This document shows positions 56,901 to 60,750 of a stretch of 60,750 nt of DNA, one piece after another. Positions within the stretch are counted from its first letter, which is position 1. Each line of letters opens with the position of its first letter. The translations under genes were made by a program, and so were the position numbers. Under the pieces are notes generated by a model. The model saw only the letters and a list, made by a program, of their open reading frames with translations. It was not told the DNA's origin and made no database searches. The stretch spans positions 1,236,163-1,296,912 of the forward strand of contig BJOX01000021.1 of the NCBI GenBank assembly GCA_009731375.1. Direction: 5' to 3'. This DNA is from Paulinella micropora. Lineage: Eukaryota; Cercozoa; Imbricatea; Euglyphida.

Positions 56901-59410
56901 CGTCAGTGGCGACGTGTGTGTGTGCCCGTCTACGTAGGCCTTGTTGGTGGCGTCCGTGCTGATGAGCGGCACCGCTATGTTCTTGATCGCAGGATACACA
57001 GTGTAGTCGAAACCAAAGTGTACGATTGCACAATAGCGGGATGTTCCTCCTCCCCGCCACATACCGGGCGACCCTGGCAGTGTCGGCCGGCGTAAAGGTG
57101 ATGGAACTTCCGTCAACAAAGGTGTACGAGCCAGTGTGCCAGAGCGTCCAGGTAGTGCCGTCTGTCGACGTGCCCACTTGCCAGGTCTTCGGCGATCTAC
57201 CCAGGATACTAGTGTAGTTTTGCAGGCAGTACTGTTGCAGGACAACTCCGGTGCCAAAATCCAGTTGGAGCCACTCGCCAGGGTACGCTACACCCGAAAA
57301 CGTTCTGCTGACATTGGAAAGGTAGGCGCCGCTCGTAGTATTGTAGGTATCAGTGTTGCTCTGCCAGGCGTCTATCCCCGTATTGAAGGCATCGAAAGCA
57401 GCGCCGTTCCCTGAAGTGGACGCGCTCGCGACCAGGCCGTTCCAGCTGTTGCTCGTCATGCTGTCGGGCTTCTTCACGTACGAAGTGGCTGCAAAGCTCA
57501 GACCATGATAGATGGCCTGGTCCCCGTGCAGCAGCGTGCCGTTGGAGCCCAGTGACACCAAGCTGGTGCTGGCTGGCAGCGAGCTCGGCAGCGAGAAATT
57601 GCTTTGGGACATTTCGTACGTGCTCGGGTTGTACTGCAGCACCATCTGGCCTGAACCGCTCGCTTGGCCCGACCTCACCGGCCTGATGGTAGTCGAACCA
57701 GCTGTGCTAACATTCATGTCCGCACCGCTTGCGTTCAGCACGATCGCATTTGTTGCAGGTACCGATAGGGCGTTATCGCACCCACCAATCGCAATGCTGT
57801 CCGCCCCCAACACGGCGCCCGCATGTGACCCGATAGCTACGGACCGCGCTCCTTGGTTTGTGGTGCCCGCATAATATCCTACCGCCACAGATCGCGCCCC
57901 TTGGTTGGCATTGCCCGCCATCGCGCCTATCGCTACGGCGTTGTCGCCTTGATTCTCGTTCCCGGTAGTATCTCCTACTGCGACAGCGCCCGAGCCTTGC
58001 GTAACCATCCCGGTATAATCGCCTATCGCTATGCTGGCTGCCCCTTGCTTCATGTCCCCGCCGGCCAGGTAGCCTACAGCGAGCGCGCCGCTAGCCTGTC
58101 GGAAGAGATCCTCTAGCGTCTTGGTGTTGATCACGCCCGTTTCCTTCACCAGTATGCCGCTAGTGACGGGCATGGGCAAGAAGTCGCCCTCCGCGTAACT
58201 CATTGCCCCGTCCGCTCCGGCCGCCAACAGCTTCGTACTTGCAGGAAGCGAGGCAGGCAGCTTGAGTGCACAAGAACCACTGAAAGGAGCCGAAAGAGTG
58301 CTGTTGCCGCCAGCCCCTGTCAGCGTGAGCGTTGACGAGCTTAATTAGCTGCTCAGGCCTAGCACACCGTCCGGATCGACCGTCACCAGCTGCGCGGTCG
58401 AGGCGGGCAGAGGGTTAGGCAGTCTCACGAGAGTGTCCGGGATCGTCGTAACCGTAAAGTCGGTGCCCATGAGCACGATTGCGCCATTACCGCTAGGAGC
58501 CAAAGATGGCTGCTTGAGTGTCCTGTCCTTGACCGCAAAGATCGAGCCGCCTGGGTCCATGGTCACGATGCAGTCGTCTTGGGTAGGCATGATCGACGGG
58601 AACTTCACCGCTCCTGCCACCTGGTGGTCGACGTACGCCTTGGGCGCCAGCTGAGAGGCCTTGGTCGGATAACTGGTGTTCTCGACGCAGCCGGCATTGT
58701 ATAGCTGGTAGTCAAAGGCCAGGCTCCGCATGTACCAGACCCCCGCCCCGTTGTTTTTGGTGCAGATCGGTCGCAGGCGTGAACGTGCGCAGGCTGTCGC
58801 CGACAAAGGTCTGGGCCGTCTGGCTGTCCCAAGTGAACCACCGGCTGCCGTTCGCGCTATAAGCGACTACCCAGTCTCTGGGCGCGGTAATAGCACCCGC
58901 AGACTTGACGTGGTAAGCAGTGACCTTGGCGTGCTGGCCCAGATCGAGCTGGAGCCACGCGCCAGGCACAGGGAGATTATCGACCACCGTCTCGATCATG
59001 GCGGTATAGTTGTTGTCGCTGTAGCTGTCGGGCGCAGTGGTGCCCCACAAGGTCGAAAAGTCACTGTCAAAGGCCAGGTAGGCCTGGGTGGAATTGCTAG
59101 AGGCCGAGGCCGCAAAGCCAGCGGAGCTGTTAGAAGTCATCCCGGCCGGCTGGTTAGTTTTCGCTTCGGTATCCAGCGTCAAGGTAATCAGGTCCGCTAG
59201 ATCCACCAAGTGGGGGTTTCCGGACGTTGTCAGCCTGTGAGCGGGATTGAGCGCTACCGCCTCGTTCGCGGCCACTCCGCCTGCTGCCCATCTCACGCCC
59301 CCGTCGCCGTCCGAAACAAGGACGTCGCCACTCTGTCCGTCGACCGGTAGCACAAAGTCGTCGGTCGCACCGTCGAGGCGCCGCCGCTTGTACGACCTCG
59401 CAACTTCCAT
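53999..59410 (-). CDS. Giant modular fibre/adhesin, interrupted
   Basis: About 1,800 codons from ATG 59410 to TGA at 53999. Four discoidin (F5/8-type C)-like carbohydrate-binding domains, recognised by GAWLQLDLG or GEWLQLDFG and the 'W.v..S.dG..W' strand (about 59150-58750, 57560-57030, 56420-55860, 55210-54730). A YadA-like trimeric beta-roll of AVG/AIG repeats with NQG turns (58110-57770). Many 'LPxSLPASTSLVSLxSxGQL' linkers. A compact C-terminal beta head (54330-53999). Breaks: frameshift near 58770, in-frame TAA at 58345-58347, frameshift near 57050, and an N10 gap with a duplicated 24-bp flank (54166-54175). Likely the host-attachment fibre; may really be two or three genes. Confidence 0.65.
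55350..57560 (-). repeat. Intragenic tandem duplication, about 1.1-kb module
   Basis: The module with discoidin-like domain, HTHTSPLTIGTSTIASTG and 'SLSLSGAGGTSTLSAPASG' occurs twice, offset by about 1.12-1.14 kb (for example 56336 versus 57456). Evidence of recent fibre lengthening by unequal recombination. Confidence 0.8.
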
Positions 59411-59459
59411 TTGTTGCTGATTAAATAATATAACAAGAGGAGAAGTTTTTTTAATTAGT

Positions 59460-59678
59460 TTACAGGATCTCGTCTAGAAAATTGTCGACGAAGCGCATGC
59501 GTTCTTCCCAAGTGTCTCCGCCGGGGACGTCGCGAGCGGGGTTGATGCAGGCGCCGTCGCCATAAGGGCGGCACACGAGCGAGGCTAAGTCCCGAGGGTC
59601 CCCTTTTTTGCAAGTCCCGGACCAATACAGCTGGCCTTCGAAAAAGCAGGCACCGCAAGTAGGGCAAACGGCCAGCAT
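59460..59678 (-). CDS. Small zinc-ribbon-like protein, 72 aa
   Basis: Starts MLAVCPTCGACFFEG, with further Cys at GTCKKG, VCRPYG and ACINP, giving possible zinc ligands. The C-terminus is acidic helical (WEERMRFVDNFLDEIL). Complete ORF between the fibre and the terminal gene, with T/A-rich gaps on both sides. Possibly a transcription-related factor; function unknown. Confidence 0.55.
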   Translation of the reverse strand: MLAVCPTCGACFFEGQLYWSGTCKKGDPRDLASLVCRPYGDGACINPARDVPGGDTWEERMRFVDNFLDEIL

Positions 59679-59727
59679 TTCGGCACACTATACTAGTATT
59701 AAAACAGAGAATAAAAAAAAAGTCAAT

Positions 59728-60450
59728 TTAATTAGTCAGAACGCTTCGTCTCATCTCATCCACTAGCCGGAAAAACCGGGCAAGGCGCCTGTTGAGCTTT
59801 CGCTCTGTTTGTTCCCAGTACTTACCTCTGGCTACTCTAATGCGTCGCTCCACGCGTTCTTCATCTGTGCTTTCATCAGACTCGTAATCCGCGTCCATCA
59901 TAAGTTCCTGTACTGAACACCACGGTTCGCATCGACCAACAGCAGGCGCGTACAAGGGAGCCAAACGCGTTTTTTCATACAACGACTCGAGCATACGTTC
60001 GTTGCGGGAATTCTTCCACGCGCCAGCCCGCAGTGGTTTGTGGTACGATGGATTGACGTATCCCGCGACCAGGCTCGTGACCACAGACGGAATATTGTAC
60101 TCCTCCCCCAGCAGATACAGACCCACGTGCTCCGCGGCGACCAGATCCGCAACTTTCTTTACCACGGGGTCGTCGATACGCTTGGTCAACAATATCGAGT
60201 CCAGTGCAGAATAAGTTTCTTCCCCTCCCGACTTCCAACACGTAGCCGGAAGCCCTAAACCAGTTAGAGGCTCGGGAAACAAAGCAAGGGTTCTGTCCGA
60301 TATGGACAGCAATGCAGTGGCGAACGGCCCGCCCGGTAGAGCTTCGCGCGGGACGGTACGAGTAAGCGGGGGCAGCTCCAGGCGGCGTCGCTTGAGTGGC
60401 CGAGCGTCCGCACCAGCGGTCGTTCGTTTGTTCCGTAGAGCGAGCATCAT
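59728..60450 (-). CDS. Terminal hypothetical protein, about 240 aa
   Basis: The frame is open from inside the right TIR (60579), but the likely start is ATG 60450, just inside the TIR boundary. N-terminal basic DARPLKRRRLELPP (nuclear-signal-like), then a folded-looking middle (DDPVVKKVADLVAAEHVGLYLL) and a C-terminus with an acidic patch (YESDESTDEERVERR) followed by a basic helix. No family recognised. By symmetry with the TVpol gene at the other end it is read toward the genome interior. Confidence 0.55.
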   Translation of the reverse strand: MMLALRNKRTTAGADARPLKRRRLELPPLTRTVPREALPGGPFATALLSISDRTLALFPEPLTGLGLPATCWKSGGEETYSALDSILLTKRIDDPVVKKVADLVAAEHVGLYLLGEEYNIPSVVTSLVAGYVNPSYHKPLRAGAWKNSRNERMLESLYEKTRLAPLYAPAVGRCEPWCSVQELMMDADYESDESTDEERVERRIRVARGKYWEQTERKLNRRLARFFRLVDEMRRSVLTN

Positions 60451-60488
60451 TTTTCGCGCGGTGGCACCTAAAGCAGCAAAAACCAGGG

Positions 60489-60750
60489 TGCGGCCGCGGC
60501 AAAAAGTTTCGCGAAAATTTCCCCTGGTTTGCGGCGCGGTAAGTTTCCAGGAATTCACATCCAGTGGTACGGCCGACAAGGGGTTCGACCCTGGCTGCTA
60601 CCTACTTCCCTCGAGCAGAAACTCGAGGGTTGTGACCGAGACACGACCGACCAGGCGCGTGCCACGTCACCCTTCCTCGGCCGGCCCGGCTGTTGCCTTT
60701 TTGTCCCCTGCCACCCCCAACGGGAAACCCCCCCCCCCTTCCCCCCCCCC
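60489..60750 (-). repeat. Right terminal inverted repeat; scaffold end
   Basis: Reverse complement of the left TIR (30512-30802) without its 21-bp duplication. Contains the same hairpin (60608-60629) and TTTCGCGAAA palindrome. The window ends inside the C-run, as expected where a linear genome or contig terminates. Confidence 0.9.

Noticed and set aside
54337-57874. Several 60-200-codon + frames within the fibre gene
   Set aside because: Antisense shadows of repetitive, GC-rich fibre modules; repeated because the fibre modules repeat.
30512-60750. Integrase, PolB, adenain-like protease or tRNA genes
   Set aside because: Looked for catalytic signatures in all sizeable frames and saw none; gaps leave the possibility open.

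Overview
The window is a scaffold with two unlike halves. Positions 1-30450 look like the genome of an animal, probably a marine invertebrate (inferred from repeat style and one COR-like exon fragment; species not determinable). They are dominated by microsatellites and minisatellites, with a few dispersed repeats and almost no genes. Positions about 30512-60750 hold a GC-richer, densely coded block of about 30 kb bounded by terminal inverted repeats (TIRs) of about 260-290 bp. This block is a near-complete polinton-like virus (PLV, Preplasmiviricota type) genome. Its hallmarks are a TVpol-SF3 helicase fusion, a double-jelly-roll-type major capsid protein (MCP), a penton-like minor capsid protein, a HerA/FtsK-type packaging ATPase and a RuvC/A22-type resolvase.

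Layout of the viral block: left TIR; TVpol-helicase (+, broken by a 925-N gap); class I ribonucleotide reductase (RNR) large subunit (+); ssDNA-binding-like protein (-); sliding-clamp-like protein (+); FCS zinc-finger protein and F-box protein (-); packaging ATPase (-, two introns); a row of rightward virion or accessory genes (basic peptide, two YANP-motif proteins, hypotheticals, membrane peptides); MCP (+, one intron); 45-residue membrane protein; YABBY/HMG-like protein (+); resolvase (-); structural protein (-); penton-like protein (+); two-TM protein (+); small conserved protein (-); RNR small subunit (+); coiled-coil protein (-); a very long modular fibre (-); zinc-ribbon-like protein (-); terminal hypothetical gene (-); right TIR. 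No integrase, protein-primed PolB or adenain-type protease is visible, although the gaps could hide one.

Together the genes cover replication (TVpol-helicase, clamp, SSB-like, resolvase), nucleotide supply (RNR1 and RNR2), assembly (MCP, penton, ATPase), attachment (fibre with discoidin-like domains and YadA-like beta-roll) and probable host manipulation (F-box protein; a protein with WH2-like and acidic Trp motifs plus three SUMO-interaction-like motifs). Small GT-AG introns in the MCP and ATPase imply transcription with access to the spliceosome. An A-rich tract followed by TCTTGT recurs before many start codons and is a candidate promoter.

Cautions: several genes carry 1-nt homopolymer indels, which look more like consensus errors than decay. 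At least two 10-N gaps are flanked by the same sequence on both sides (unmerged contig ends). The virus is separated from the host-like DNA by a 10-N gap inside G and GA tracts, and the scaffold stops in the right TIR. Integration is therefore not proven; a free viral contig joined by scaffolding is equally possible.
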